A DNA stretch of 46,259 nucleotides from Candidatus Avimonas caecicola (lineage in GTDB: Bacteria; Bacillota; Clostridia; Oscillospirales; Acutalibacteraceae), in the NCBI GenBank assembly GCA_904419875.1, contig CAJFTG010000015.1:1-46259 (forward strand), given 5' to 3'. The stretch's first letter is position 1, and the number at the start of each line of letters is the position of its first letter. Below the pieces are notes generated by a model. The model saw only the letters and a list, made by a program, of their open reading frames with translations, searched no databases and was not told the DNA's origin. This document shows positions 8,846 through 16,558 of the stretch, in pieces. Made by a program: the position numbers and the translations under genes.

Positions 8846-9316
8846 ATGAAAGGCATGAGCTTGATCGACAAATTCAAGAATCTGATGAGCGACCCGGAGG
8901 ACGACGAGTTTGAGGAGGACGGGATGGACGACGGCATGGACTTTGTGACCAAGCCGGAGGACAAGGCCCCCGCTCCCGCCGCAGATCTCCCGGCGGAACC
9001 CTCCAAGCGCAACAATAAGGTGGTCAACATCCACGCCACGGCGCAGCTTCAGGTGGTGCTGGTCAAGCCCGAGCGGTTTGACGACGCGAGCGCGGTGGCC
9101 GACCATCTGAACGCGAAACGCACCGTGGTGCTCAATCTCGAAAGCGCCAACAAGGATGTCGCCCGCCGGATCCTCGACTTTTTGAGCGGCGTGGCCTACG
9201 CCAACGACGGCCAGATCAAAAAGGTGGCGAACTGCACCTTTATCATCACCCCCTACAATGTGGGGATCATGGGCGACCTGCTCGACGAGCTGGAGAACAA
9301 TGGCCTCTACTTCTAA
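8846..9316 (+). CDS. sepF: Cell division protein SepF
   Basis: SepF bundles FtsZ filaments and anchors them to the membrane at the division site. The 156-residue product has the short N-terminal amphipathic helix (MSLIDKFKNLM), an acidic linker (DPEDDEFEEDGMDDGMD) and a C-terminal alpha/beta domain from about residue 55 containing VVLVKPERFDDASAVADHL, KRTVVLNLE and RILDFLSGVAYANDGQIKKV, the family hallmark. Two in-frame ATGs (8846 and 8855) are possible; AAAGGA lies five bases before the first. YggS upstream and YlmH downstream confirm the call. Confidence 0.95.
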   Translation: MKGMSLIDKFKNLMSDPEDDEFEEDGMDDGMDFVTKPEDKAPAPAADLPAEPSKRNNKVVNIHATAQLQVVLVKPERFDDASAVADHLNAKRTVVLNLESANKDVARRILDFLSGVAYANDGQIKKVANCTFIITPYNVGIMGDLLDELENNGLYF

Positions 9317-10115
9317 AAAAACGCCTTCTGCGGGCGCGAAGGCGTCCACTGCGGCGGAGGACGGGCTCCTCCGCGCCGCGGCGGAGGATGCTCTGCGCCT
9401 TTGCGACAGGCGGAACGCGCCCCGTTTCCTCGGCTTTCTGGACGGGCGGCAGCGCGCCGTGGTGCAGGAGCTGGTCCATACGCTTCATGCGGTGAACACC
9501 GCCTTCTGGGGCGGTTATCCGGAGGCGGAGCGGGTGTTTTTCGGCGCGTTCCCGGATTATATGGAAGGGGCGCCGGATGCCGCCGAAAAGCGGGAGGCGT
9601 TCCCGCTGACGGCGCTGGGCTTCCGCTTCCGGAAGGAGGCGCGCCTCACCCACCGGGATTTCCTCGGCACCCTGCTGGCCTGCGGGGTCCGGCGGGAAAA
9701 GGTGGGGGACATCCTCTGCGGGGAGGGGCTGGCGGTCGCATTTCTGGATGCGGGGCTGGCCGGCTTCCTGGCCGGGCAGGTGGAAAAGGTCGGCGGGGAG
9801 GGAGTGACCCTCCTTCCGGATTACGACGGGGAGCTGCCGGGCTTCGGCGGTTTCCGGGAGATCCGGGATACCGTGGCGTCTCCCCGGCTGGACGCGGTGG
9901 TGAAGGTCGCCGCCGGCGTCTCGCGGGAGGAGGCCGCCCGCCGGATCGAGGCGGGGCTGGTATCGGTCAACCATATCCCCTGCCTGTCGGTTTCCGCCGC
10001 GGTGAAGGAGGGGGATGTCCTCTCTCTGCGGGGGGTTGGGCGTTTTGCGGTGGGGGAGCTGGGACCTGTGTCCCGCAAGGGCCGCCTGTTTCTCACACTG
10101 CGCCGGTATTTATAA
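9300..10115 (+). CDS. ylmH: YlmH family S4-domain RNA-binding protein
   Basis: A 271-residue protein with a YlmH-type N-terminal domain (FLDGRQRAVVQEL, ERVFFGAFPDYM, TALGFRFRKEARLTHRDFLGTLLACGVRREKVGDI) and a C-terminal S4 RNA-binding domain (SRLDAVVKVAAGVSREEAARRIEAG class sequence, VSVNHIPC, GDVLSLRGVGRF). YlmH proteins have been linked to handling of nascent peptidyl-tRNA on the ribosome. The ATG at 9300 lies 17 bases inside sepF with GGAG four bases upstream, so translation is coupled to SepF; a more upstream in-frame start would lie deeper in sepF. Confidence 0.9.
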   Translation: MASTSKKTPSAGAKASTAAEDGLLRAAAEDALRLCDRRNAPRFLGFLDGRQRAVVQELVHTLHAVNTAFWGGYPEAERVFFGAFPDYMEGAPDAAEKREAFPLTALGFRFRKEARLTHRDFLGTLLACGVRREKVGDILCGEGLAVAFLDAGLAGFLAGQVEKVGGEGVTLLPDYDGELPGFGGFREIRDTVASPRLDAVVKVAAGVSREEAARRIEAGLVSVNHIPCLSVSAAVKEGDVLSLRGVGRFAVGELGPVSRKGRLFLTLRRYL

Positions 10116-10194
10116 GCGACAGGTTAACAGCGCCTGATACGCGCAGGCGCTTTCCAAAACGGAACACGATCGTCGGAAAGGAAGGGCTCCCGTT

Positions 10195-11004
10195 ATGCTG
10201 ACTGCCAACGAAATCCGCAATGTTACCTTTAACCGAAGCATGGGCGGCTACAAGACCGCGGAGGTGGACGAGTTTCTGGATCAGTGCGCGGACACCGTCG
10301 CCGCGCTGACCACCGCCAAGGCGGAGCTGGAGAAAAAGCTGGAGGTGCTCGCCGACAAGCTGGTGGAATACCGCAACGACGAGGACAGCATCCGCACGGC
10401 GCTGCTCAGCGCCCAGCGGCTGGGCGATACCGTGGTGCGGGAGGCCAATCACAAGGCGGGGCTGATTCTGGAGGACGCGAACATCAAGGCGCAGAAAATC
10501 GTCGATACCGCCCAGAAGAATATTGTGGACGCGCAGGCGGAGTTTGAACGCATCCGCCGGGAAATCACCGCCTTCAAGGCGCGGATGCTCTCCATTTATC
10601 GGGAACATCTGGCGGTGATCGACGTCCTGCCGGAGGAACCCGCGGAGGAGGCGCCGGCGCAGGAGCCTTCGCCGGCCGCCCCGCCGGAAGCCGTGCAGGC
10701 GGAACCGGCCGCGGAGCCGGCGTCCGAGCCGGCCTTCGAGCCGGTGGAGGAGCCGAATGCGGAGGCGGCGGCCGACAGCGTATACAGTGACGACGCGGCG
10801 GACGGCGCCGCCTCCCGCGGGGTGGTGCTTGACCTGCCGGTCCTGCAGGAGGACGACGCGGCCGTCCCGCCGGAAGCCGGGCAGCCGGAGCCGGCCGCCG
10901 CGGCACAGCCGGGTTCCCGCTTCGGGGACCTGAAGTTCGGGGACGATTACGACATCTCCAAGGATACCGACGACGAACCGGGGTTCTTCCGGCGGAGAAA
11001 ATAA
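10195..11004 (+). CDS. divIVA: DivIVA domain cell-division/polarity protein
   Basis: DivIVA senses curved membrane at poles and septa and recruits division or wall enzymes. The 269-residue product has the membrane-binding N-terminus (ANEIRNVTFNRSMGGYKTAEVDEFLD; Phe12 and the GGYK turn occupy the usual insertion-loop positions), then a long coiled coil (about residues 28-140). The last ~125 residues are Ala/Pro/Glu-rich and look disordered, ending in GFFRRRK. A strong ribosome site (AAAGGAAGGG) precedes the ATG. It closes the ylm-like set yggS-sepF-ylmH-divIVA. The disordered tail is longer than in Bacillus DivIVA. Confidence 0.93.
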   Translation: MLTANEIRNVTFNRSMGGYKTAEVDEFLDQCADTVAALTTAKAELEKKLEVLADKLVEYRNDEDSIRTALLSAQRLGDTVVREANHKAGLILEDANIKAQKIVDTAQKNIVDAQAEFERIRREITAFKARMLSIYREHLAVIDVLPEEPAEEAPAQEPSPAAPPEAVQAEPAAEPASEPAFEPVEEPNAEAAADSVYSDDAADGAASRGVVLDLPVLQEDDAAVPPEAGQPEPAAAAQPGSRFGDLKFGDDYDISKDTDDEPGFFRRRK

Positions 11005-11157
11005 ACAGCCTGTCGGCAGGGGCGGCGTACCGTTAATTCGGCCCGCCGCCTTTGCCCGTCCCGGGCGGCTTTGCCGTGGACGGCGCCCGGGACGCCGCAC
11101 CGCGGCGCATGGCGCCGCCTTCATGGCGGACGCTCACGGCGGAAACGGGGAAACAGT

Positions 11158-11730
11158 ATGTATCAGGCGTTTGTCCTGCTTTTGACTGCAGCGCTGATCG
11201 TGTTGGATCAATTTACCAAGCTGCTGGCGCTGGCCTTTCTTCAGCAGGAGCCTTTTGCGATTATTCCGGGCGTGTTCGAGTTCCACTTTACCACCAATCC
11301 GGGGGTGGCTTTCGGCCTGTTCCCCGGCAACCGCTGGATTTTTATCGGCCTGACCTCGATGGTGGTGCTGGTCATCCTGGCGGTGCTGCTTTCCGGCAGG
11401 CTGCGGGTGCATCACAAAATGCTCACCGCCAGCGGCATCCTGATCGTTGCCGGCGGGCTTGGGAACCTGATCGACCGGATTTTCCGGGGCGAAGTGGTGG
11501 ATTTTCTGTATTTCAAGCTCATCGATTTTCCCATCTTCAACCTTGCCGACTGTTATGTGGTGGTCGGTGCGGCGCTGCTGCTGATTTTTTACCTCTTTTT
11601 GTTCAAGGATGAGAAGTCGCCCTCCAAAGCCGCCGCCCCCGGGCGGGCGCAGACCGGAGCGGAGGGAGGGTCGCCTCATGAAGGTGGAACGCCGGATTCC
11701 TCCGCCGGACAAGGCGGGGGAGAGGCTTGA
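11158..11730 (+). CDS. lspA: Lipoprotein signal peptidase II LspA
   Basis: LspA is the membrane aspartyl protease that removes signal peptides from diacylglyceryl-modified prolipoproteins. The 190-residue product has four hydrophobic helices, the early DQFTK (Asp17), and the catalytic pair Asp106 in GGLGNLIDRIF and Asp131 in FNLADCYVVVG, where most homologues have Ser after the Asp. ATG at 11158 gives the standard N-terminus; the ribosome site is weak (GGGGAAAC). The polar last ~40 residues (about 151-190) go beyond the family core and overlap the next gene by 53 bases, suggesting a stop codon was lost and the frame ran on. Confidence 0.94.
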   Translation: MYQAFVLLLTAALIVLDQFTKLLALAFLQQEPFAIIPGVFEFHFTTNPGVAFGLFPGNRWIFIGLTSMVVLVILAVLLSGRLRVHHKMLTASGILIVAGGLGNLIDRIFRGEVVDFLYFKLIDFPIFNLADCYVVVGAALLLIFYLFLFKDEKSPSKAAAPGRAQTGAEGGSPHEGGTPDSSAGQGGGEA

Positions 11731-12595
11731 CCGATACCTGGGCGAGGAGCTGGGAGTTCCCCGCTCGCAGGTGCAGGTCTGGCTGGAAAAGGGGCTGGTG
11801 ACGGCCGGCGGCGTGACCCGGGCCAAGAATTACCGGCTGCGCGGCGGCGAGGAGATTGCCGTGTCGGTGCCCGCCCCTGTCGCGTACGAGGCGCAGGCGG
11901 AGGACATCCCGCTGGATATTGTGTATGAGGACGACGACCTGCTGGTGGTCAACAAGCCCAAGGGGATGGTGGTTCACCCCGCGGCCGGGAATTATACCGG
12001 CACCCTGGTTAACGCCCTGCTCGCCCATTGCGGGGACAGCCTGTCCGGCATCAACGGCGTGATGCGCCCGGGGATTGTCCACCGGATTGACAAGGATACC
12101 AGCGGGCTGCTGATGGTGGCCAAAAACGACCTGGCCCACCGCAGCCTGGCCGAGCAGATCAAGGCGCACAGCTTCACCCGCCTATACGAGGCGGTCGTGG
12201 TCGGCCGCCTGCGGGACGACGAGGGCACCGTCAACGCGCCGATCGGCCGTCATCCCGTCCACCGCAAGAAGATGGCGGTGACCGAACGGAATTCCAAGCC
12301 TGCGGTAACGCACTATGAGGTGATTGCCCGGTATGCGGGATACACCCATATCCGCGTCCGGCTGGAAACGGGGCGGACCCATCAGATCCGGGTGCATATG
12401 GCGTATCTGGGGCATCCCGTGGCGGGGGACACCGTCTATGGAGGAGGGCGCCCGCCTGCCGGGCTGCAGGGGCAGTGCCTGCACGCGCGGGTGATTGGCT
12501 TCCGCCATCCGCGGGACGGGCGGTATATCGAGCTGTCCAGCCCCCTGCCCCCGTATTTCACGGCGTTTCTGCGCACTCTCGGCGAGCCCATGTGA
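11678..12595 (+). CDS. RluA-family large-subunit rRNA pseudouridine synthase
   Basis: A 305-residue enzyme converting uridine to pseudouridine in structured RNA, probably 23S rRNA. It has an N-terminal S4 domain (about residues 12-75; ERLDRYLGEELGVPRSQVQ) and a catalytic domain with VVNKPKGMVVHP and HRIDKDTSGLL near residue 135, whose Asp is the catalytic nucleophile, then RTHQIRVHMAYLGHPVAGD. The start at 11678 has GGAGGGAGGG seven bases upstream and lies inside lspA. lspA followed by an RluD-like gene is a common Firmicutes pair. Exact target positions cannot be read from sequence. Confidence 0.93.
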   Translation: MKVERRIPPPDKAGERLDRYLGEELGVPRSQVQVWLEKGLVTAGGVTRAKNYRLRGGEEIAVSVPAPVAYEAQAEDIPLDIVYEDDDLLVVNKPKGMVVHPAAGNYTGTLVNALLAHCGDSLSGINGVMRPGIVHRIDKDTSGLLMVAKNDLAHRSLAEQIKAHSFTRLYEAVVVGRLRDDEGTVNAPIGRHPVHRKKMAVTERNSKPAVTHYEVIARYAGYTHIRVRLETGRTHQIRVHMAYLGHPVAGDTVYGGGRPPAGLQGQCLHARVIGFRHPRDGRYIELSSPLPPYFTAFLRTLGEPM

Positions 12596-12690
12596 AGGCG
12601 GAACGGCCGGCAGCGGCGGCCGCAGGGCGCTCGGAAAGAAAAATACAACAGGCGCCCGCCTTCACGCGGAACCGCCGGAAAGGCATGGGA

Positions 12691-13542
12691 ATGGATTCTG
12701 CAGCGCATCGTGAGGGCCGCCTGTTCGACGGCATACTCCTGCTGTCCGATCTGGACGGCACCCTGCTGGACAGCAGGAAGAATATCCCTGCGCGCAGCCG
12801 GGAAGCAATCCGGCGCTTTAAGGAACAAGGGGGGCTTTTTTCCATCGCGACCGGCCGCTGCCCCTGCTCGGCGGAGATTGTGGCCCGGCAGGCGGAGGTG
12901 AACTGCCCGGGGGTGACGCTCAACGGCGCGGTGGTTTACGATTTCCGCGCCGGCCGCCCGGCAGGTCAGACCTGTCTGCCGGAGTGGTATCAGGCGGTGC
13001 TCCGGGACGTGCATGCGGCCTTCCCGGCCGTGGGGCTTCAGGTCTACGTCGGCTCGGACATCTACATCGTGCATTCCAACGATGTGGTGGAGCGGCTTTT
13101 CCATATCGAGCACACCGAGAAATGCCGCAAGGAGGCTTCCTTCGGCGGGCTGCCGCCCCGCGTGAACAAGGCGCTGATCGGCGGCAGGCATGAGGAGCTT
13201 CAGCGGGTCCGCCGCTTTCTGGAGGGCCGGCTGGAGGGGATGTACGGCATGTTTACCGAGGAGCAGTATTATGAGCTGCTCCCCGCCCACACCAACAAGG
13301 GGACGGGCGTCCGCCAGGTGGCGGAGGTCTGCGGGGTTTCCCCCTCCTGCATCGCCGTGGTGGGGGACTATTACAACGATGTGGAGATGCTCAAGTCCGC
13401 CGCCTACCCGATGGTGGCGGGCAACGCGCCGGACGATGTCAAAATATTCGCCCGCTTCATCGCCGGGGACTGCGACGGGGGCGTGGTCGCGGACGTGATC
13501 GAGCATATGGAGAGGCGGCTGCGCGAGCGGGGCCGTCTGTAA
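12691..13542 (+). CDS. HAD superfamily hydrolase, Cof-type (IIB)
   Basis: A 283-residue phosphatase of the Cof/YidA type, which act on sugar phosphates, FMN or other small phosphates. The nucleophile motif is LSDLDGTLLDS with Asp20 and Asp22, motif II is SIATGR, motif III Lys is in the RVNKALIGG region, and motif IV is VVGDYYNDVEML near residue 223-234. Residues ~85-185 form the IIB cap that sets the substrate, which I cannot predict. Of two close ATGs (12685, 12691), the second has better spacing to AAAGG. It is the last gene before the strong terminator at 13576. Confidence 0.9.
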   Translation: MDSAAHREGRLFDGILLLSDLDGTLLDSRKNIPARSREAIRRFKEQGGLFSIATGRCPCSAEIVARQAEVNCPGVTLNGAVVYDFRAGRPAGQTCLPEWYQAVLRDVHAAFPAVGLQVYVGSDIYIVHSNDVVERLFHIEHTEKCRKEASFGGLPPRVNKALIGGRHEELQRVRRFLEGRLEGMYGMFTEEQYYELLPAHTNKGTGVRQVAEVCGVSPSCIAVVGDYYNDVEMLKSAAYPMVAGNAPDDVKIFARFIAGDCDGGVVADVIEHMERRLRERGRL

Positions 13543-13575
13543 CCCGCCGCTTTTCGCATTGCGGGCAAACAGGCA

Positions 13576-13620
13576 GGGGCCGGAGGCCGCCCATAAGGCG
13601 GCCTCCGGCCCCTTTTGTTG
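13576..13620 (+). terminator. Strong intrinsic terminator ending the miaB-to-HAD block
   Basis: A perfect 16-bp stem (13576-13591 with 13597-13612) closes a 5-base loop (CATAA) and is followed by TTTTGTTG. It is placed to end the whole + strand block. Confidence 0.93.
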
Positions 13621-13904
13621 TCGCTGTGGCAGGAAAAACCCCGTCTGCCGGGAAGAATGAAAAGGCTGCCTGGCAGAGGATGAGCGGGGGCAATACGGTT
13701 ATTTTTACAACGCAGGGCTGATTTCGCCCATTCAGGCGCCCGTTTGGGCGCTGCGGGGGCAGCGGCGCAAATGATGGCCCTTCGCAGCTCCTGAAAAGCT
13801 TGCCGGCATGATATCCTTCTGGAGCCTACGCCAGTTCCCGGCTCAGCCGGGGGCTCCGGCTTCTGCTTTAGCCTGCGAAAGGGAAGGCCCGCCCCGCGGC
13901 GGGG
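13621..13904. other. Intergenic region, no gene seen
   Basis: Space between the + strand terminator and the 3' end of the - strand sulfatase gene. No convincing ORF. Most of it (13711-13883) is occupied by nested inverted repeats described separately. No T-rich terminator for the - strand gene is evident here. Confidence 0.7.
13711..13883. ncRNA. Candidate structured RNA or folded interspersed repeat
   Basis: Several inverted repeats nest into one compact fold: an outer helix 13778-13787 with 13873-13883 (one bulge); inside it AAAGC 13795-13799 with GCTTT 13865-13869; GCCGG 13802-13806 with CCGGC 13856-13860; AGCC 13823-13826 with GGCT 13852-13855; and a hairpin CCCGGC-TCA-GCCGGG at 13837-13851. 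Beside it is a hairpin at 13733-13753 (CAGGCGCCC, GTTT loop, GGGCGCTG). No ORF crosses it sensibly. I do not recognise a known RNA class, neither strand has a clear promoter or terminator, and a dispersed palindromic repeat would look the same. Confidence 0.45.
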
Positions 13905-15929
13905 TCAGCGGCCGCCGAACAGCACGCCGTAATAGTCCTGCTCCAACACCTGCTTGGAATATGCGAACATGTCGTTAACCTGCCGCGCCTGGTCCGCCGC
14001 ATACCCATCCGGGACGGAAACCCCCTCGTTGGGGGTGAAGACATCGGCCTGGGCGTCGTAACGCCCCAGGTCGGTGATAAAGCTGTGGTCGGACAGCACG
14101 ACCAATGCGCGGGAGTCGGAGAGAATGTCCCGGCCCATCAGCAGGCGGGAGTCATACTCCAGGCCGAAAAGATTGGACAGGGTGGGCAGAATGTCCAGAC
14201 TGGAGCAGGGCTTGTCCACCACGACCGGTTCCTCCATATCGCCCGACCAGAGAAGGAAGGCGCTGCGGTACACGTCAAAGCGCATGTCCACCTCCCGGCC
14301 GCCGTTGAGCTCATTCAGGGCGCTCTGCTCCAGCCCGTAGGGATAATGGTCGGCCGACAGGGCGATGACGGTGTTTTCCAGCTGTCCCGCCTTGTCCAGC
14401 TGGCCGATCAGGCTTTCCAGCGCCCGATCCAGCTCCATCTGGCAGGCCAGATAAGCCCTGGCGTTTTCGCCCATGTCCAGGTGGGCCACCTCGTCCTTAT
14501 GCTTGGCGGCCATGGAGTTGCCCGTGAAGGTGTAATTCATATGGCCGCTGACCGTCATGTAATAGGTGTGGAAAGGGGCGTCCCCCACAAACTCCGGAAC
14601 CGTGACCTCCATCATTTCCAGGTCGGATTCCGGCCAGGTCGGGGTTACCTCCAGCCCGTGCCCCAGGCCCTTGTAATCGTAGCCCATATTGGGGTGGGAG
14701 ACATCACGGCTGTAATAATTCCAGGTGTGGTTGTGGTACGCGCGGGTGGAATAGCCCTGCCGCCGGAACTGATTTCCCAGGCAGAAAAACATGTTGTTGT
14801 CCCCCGACCGGTACAGGGACCAGACGCCGGGCGTCGGGATGAGCGAGGTGCAGGCCACATACTCTCCGTCCAGGGTGGACACCCACCACAGGGGATTGTA
14901 GAAATTTTCAAATACAAAGCCGGAGTCGGCCAGCCGGTACAGGGTGGGGGTCAGTTCCTTGTCCACCGCCCAGCGGGAGAAGCCCTCCGCGGTGATCAGG
15001 ATCAGGTTTTTCCCCTGAAACATCCCGGTATAAGCGTTTTTCCGGGTAGGGGCGCGGCTGCCGAAATACCGGTGCATCGCGGAAAGGGCCGGGTCGTCGG
15101 CGCCGGCCGCCAGCGCGGCAAAATCGATGTCCATGACGTTATCCCCGTACACGGGGGGCTGCTCCGGCGGGACGTTCTCCTCCGTACCGGAAGGGGCGGT
15201 GGATTCGGGGGATGTTGTTGCCGGCGCCGAGGAACCGGGCGTCTCCTCCGGCTGGACAACCGCCCGCGCCTGAGGAAGGAACAGCTGCCGGGCGTCCAGA
15301 CGGAGGGTGGCCATCACCCCGAAATTGGACACCGACAGGTTGGGGACGAACGAATCGAAATAAAGATACCTGGGCGTGATGACGCCGCGGGTGGACAGCC
15401 CCACGGCCGCCAGGGCGATCACGTGGAACGCTGCCGTCAGGCTTCCGGTCAGGGCCGCCGCTTTTTTCCTGGCGGGAAAGAGACGCGCCGCCCTCCGGCC
15501 GAAGACGCCCAGGAGCACAACCGGCACCAGCAGCGCCAGCAGCGGGAACGCCGCCGACCGGATTCCGGAGAGGATATCCCGCCAAAACTGCATCGCCTGC
15601 CCGGTTCCGGACAGGGAATACAGGACCAGGAAGGTTTTGAAAATGGCGTAGTATACCGTCTGCACCATATACCAGAGCGTGAAAAGCCCGCTGACCGCCA
15701 TGGCCGCGGCCCAGCGCCGCCGCGGCGGAAACAGGGAGCAGAGGAGGGAGAGGAAAAAGCCCAGCGCAAAGGTGAACAGGGACGTGTACAGCAGCCCCCG
15801 GTCCCACAGCCGGCCGAAGCAGGCGAGCTTGACCACCAGCTCCTGCCACAGCAGGGAAAAGGGGAACCACAGGAGGGTCAGCCAGGGCAGCGCGGCGCGG
15901 ATGCGGGAATGGTTTTTTGCGTGCTTCAT
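13905..15929 (-). CDS. LTA-synthase-family membrane sulfatase
   Basis: A 674-residue protein of the LtaS/alkaline-phosphatase superfamily, which transfer glycerol-phosphate or phosphoethanolamine onto envelope polymers outside the membrane. About five N-terminal membrane helices (residues ~10-200) are followed by a Ser/Thr/Pro-rich linker and an extracellular sulfatase domain. Likely metal and catalytic residues are Glu in ITAEGFS (near 314), Thr in VSTLDGEY (near 351, placed like the LtaS nucleophile), His in VSGHMNY and Asp-His in LSADHYPYG (near 526). The ATG chosen has GAGGTG six bases upstream; a GTG three codons earlier is inside that site. The substrate is unknown. Its leader carries paired Spo0A boxes. 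Confidence 0.85.
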   Translation of the reverse strand: MKHAKNHSRIRAALPWLTLLWFPFSLLWQELVVKLACFGRLWDRGLLYTSLFTFALGFFLSLLCSLFPPRRRWAAAMAVSGLFTLWYMVQTVYYAIFKTFLVLYSLSGTGQAMQFWRDILSGIRSAAFPLLALLVPVVLLGVFGRRAARLFPARKKAAALTGSLTAAFHVIALAAVGLSTRGVITPRYLYFDSFVPNLSVSNFGVMATLRLDARQLFLPQARAVVQPEETPGSSAPATTSPESTAPSGTEENVPPEQPPVYGDNVMDIDFAALAAGADDPALSAMHRYFGSRAPTRKNAYTGMFQGKNLILITAEGFSRWAVDKELTPTLYRLADSGFVFENFYNPLWWVSTLDGEYVACTSLIPTPGVWSLYRSGDNNMFFCLGNQFRRQGYSTRAYHNHTWNYYSRDVSHPNMGYDYKGLGHGLEVTPTWPESDLEMMEVTVPEFVGDAPFHTYYMTVSGHMNYTFTGNSMAAKHKDEVAHLDMGENARAYLACQMELDRALESLIGQLDKAGQLENTVIALSADHYPYGLEQSALNELNGGREVDMRFDVYRSAFLLWSGDMEEPVVVDKPCSSLDILPTLSNLFGLEYDSRLLMGRDILSDSRALVVLSDHSFITDLGRYDAQADVFTPNEGVSVPDGYAADQARQVNDMFAYSKQVLEQDYYGVLFGGR

Positions 15930-16034
15930 GCGGGTCACCTCGATCGGCCGTTTTCTTACGCGCGGGACGGGGAACCCGCCGTTTTTTCTTTTCGCGTTTT
16001 TCTTCAGTTTTCACGATTCACGCTTAATCCGCTT

Positions 16035-16051
16035 TTCGACAAAATTCGACA
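16035..16051 (-). promoter_or_regulatory. Two tandem Spo0A boxes upstream of the sulfatase gene
   Basis: On the minus strand TGTCGAA occurs twice, at 16045-16051 and 16035-16041, exactly 10 bases apart and so on the same DNA face. Both match the 0A-box core TGTCGAA perfectly. They lie about 106-122 bases before the sulfatase start and about 210 bases downstream of the predicted transcript start. No good -10 follows, so activation of a second promoter or blocking of transcription are both possible. Confidence 0.55.
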
Positions 16052-16164
16052 GCAAAGGCAGACGTTTCCTCCGCCGGGGATGAAAGGGCGGGGAAAGGCA
16101 GGGGGAAACGGAGAAGGCGCGGTAAAAGTGGGGAAGGTGAAGAAAGTGAAGACAGCGGAAAAGT

Positions 16165-16204
16165 GAGAAGGAGAGAAGGCGAGAAGGCGAGAAGACGAGA
16201 AAGC
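16165..16204. repeat. 8-bp tandem array (GAGAAGGC type), five units
   Basis: Five units of 8 bases: GAGAAGGA, GAGAAGGC, GAGAAGGC, GAGAAGAC and GAGAAAGC. In the sulfatase transcript this reads as a pyrimidine-rich stretch. Confidence 0.75.
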
Positions 16205-16265
16205 GGGGAAAACCGGAGAGGGAGCCCCCGTCTTCCCGCTGTCCGCACCTCTCCCGAATAAGGAA

Positions 16266-16294
16266 ATTGTACCATCCGGGGACCCAGCCGGCAA
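16266..16294 (-). promoter_or_regulatory. Promoter of the LTA-synthase-like gene
   Basis: Minus-strand TTGCCG (16289-16294), 17-base spacer, TACAAT (16266-16271). Transcription would start near 16259. Confidence 0.6.
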
Positions 16295-16347
16295 GTTCCA
16301 GTTTTGTAAGAAACGTTACACCTCCGTAAGTATTTTCCGCCGTTTGG

Positions 16348-16361
16348 TTACAGCGCTGTAA
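16348..16361. promoter_or_regulatory. 14-bp perfect palindrome, possible operator
   Basis: TTACAGCGCTGTAA is perfectly self-complementary and sits 53 bases upstream of the -35 element of the sulfatase promoter. The binding protein is unknown. Confidence 0.35.
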
Positions 16362-16431
16362 TCTCCCGCGCCGGCCCGGTTCCGGAGCAGGCAGGCCCTC
16401 CGCACGCAGGGCGCGGGCTGTTTTCGGCCGC

Positions 16432-16477
16432 AGAAAGAAGGGAAGGGCGGCAGACCCGTTCGGCCTGCCGCCCTTCC
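16432..16477 (-). terminator. Terminator of the sigma/anti-sigma-like operon
   Basis: A perfect 13-bp stem (16441-16453 with 16465-16477) and 11-base loop; on the minus strand it is followed by CTTCTTTCT. It lies about 80 bases after the stop at 16559. Confidence 0.55.
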
Positions 16478-16558
16478 GCTCTTCCGCCGCCCTTCCCCGC
16501 CCTGCCGGCGCGGCCGTGGAAAGCGGCCGCTTTTTTGCCTGCCGGGGAAGGGGCTGCG

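Larger units (their letters stand above)
15930..16558. other. Intergenic region with leader, repeats and regulatory sites
   Basis: No gene seen. It holds a - strand promoter (16266-16294) giving the sulfatase gene a leader of about 330 bases, a period-8 purine array, tandem Spo0A-box matches (16035-16051), a 14-bp palindrome (16348-16361) and the probable terminator of the anti-sigma-like gene (16432-16477). Confidence 0.7.

Noticed and set aside
14085-16166. A 693-codon plus-strand ORF opposite the sulfatase gene
   Set aside because: It is the antisense shadow of a clear LTA-synthase-like protein with all catalytic motifs; GC-rich codons create long false frames here.
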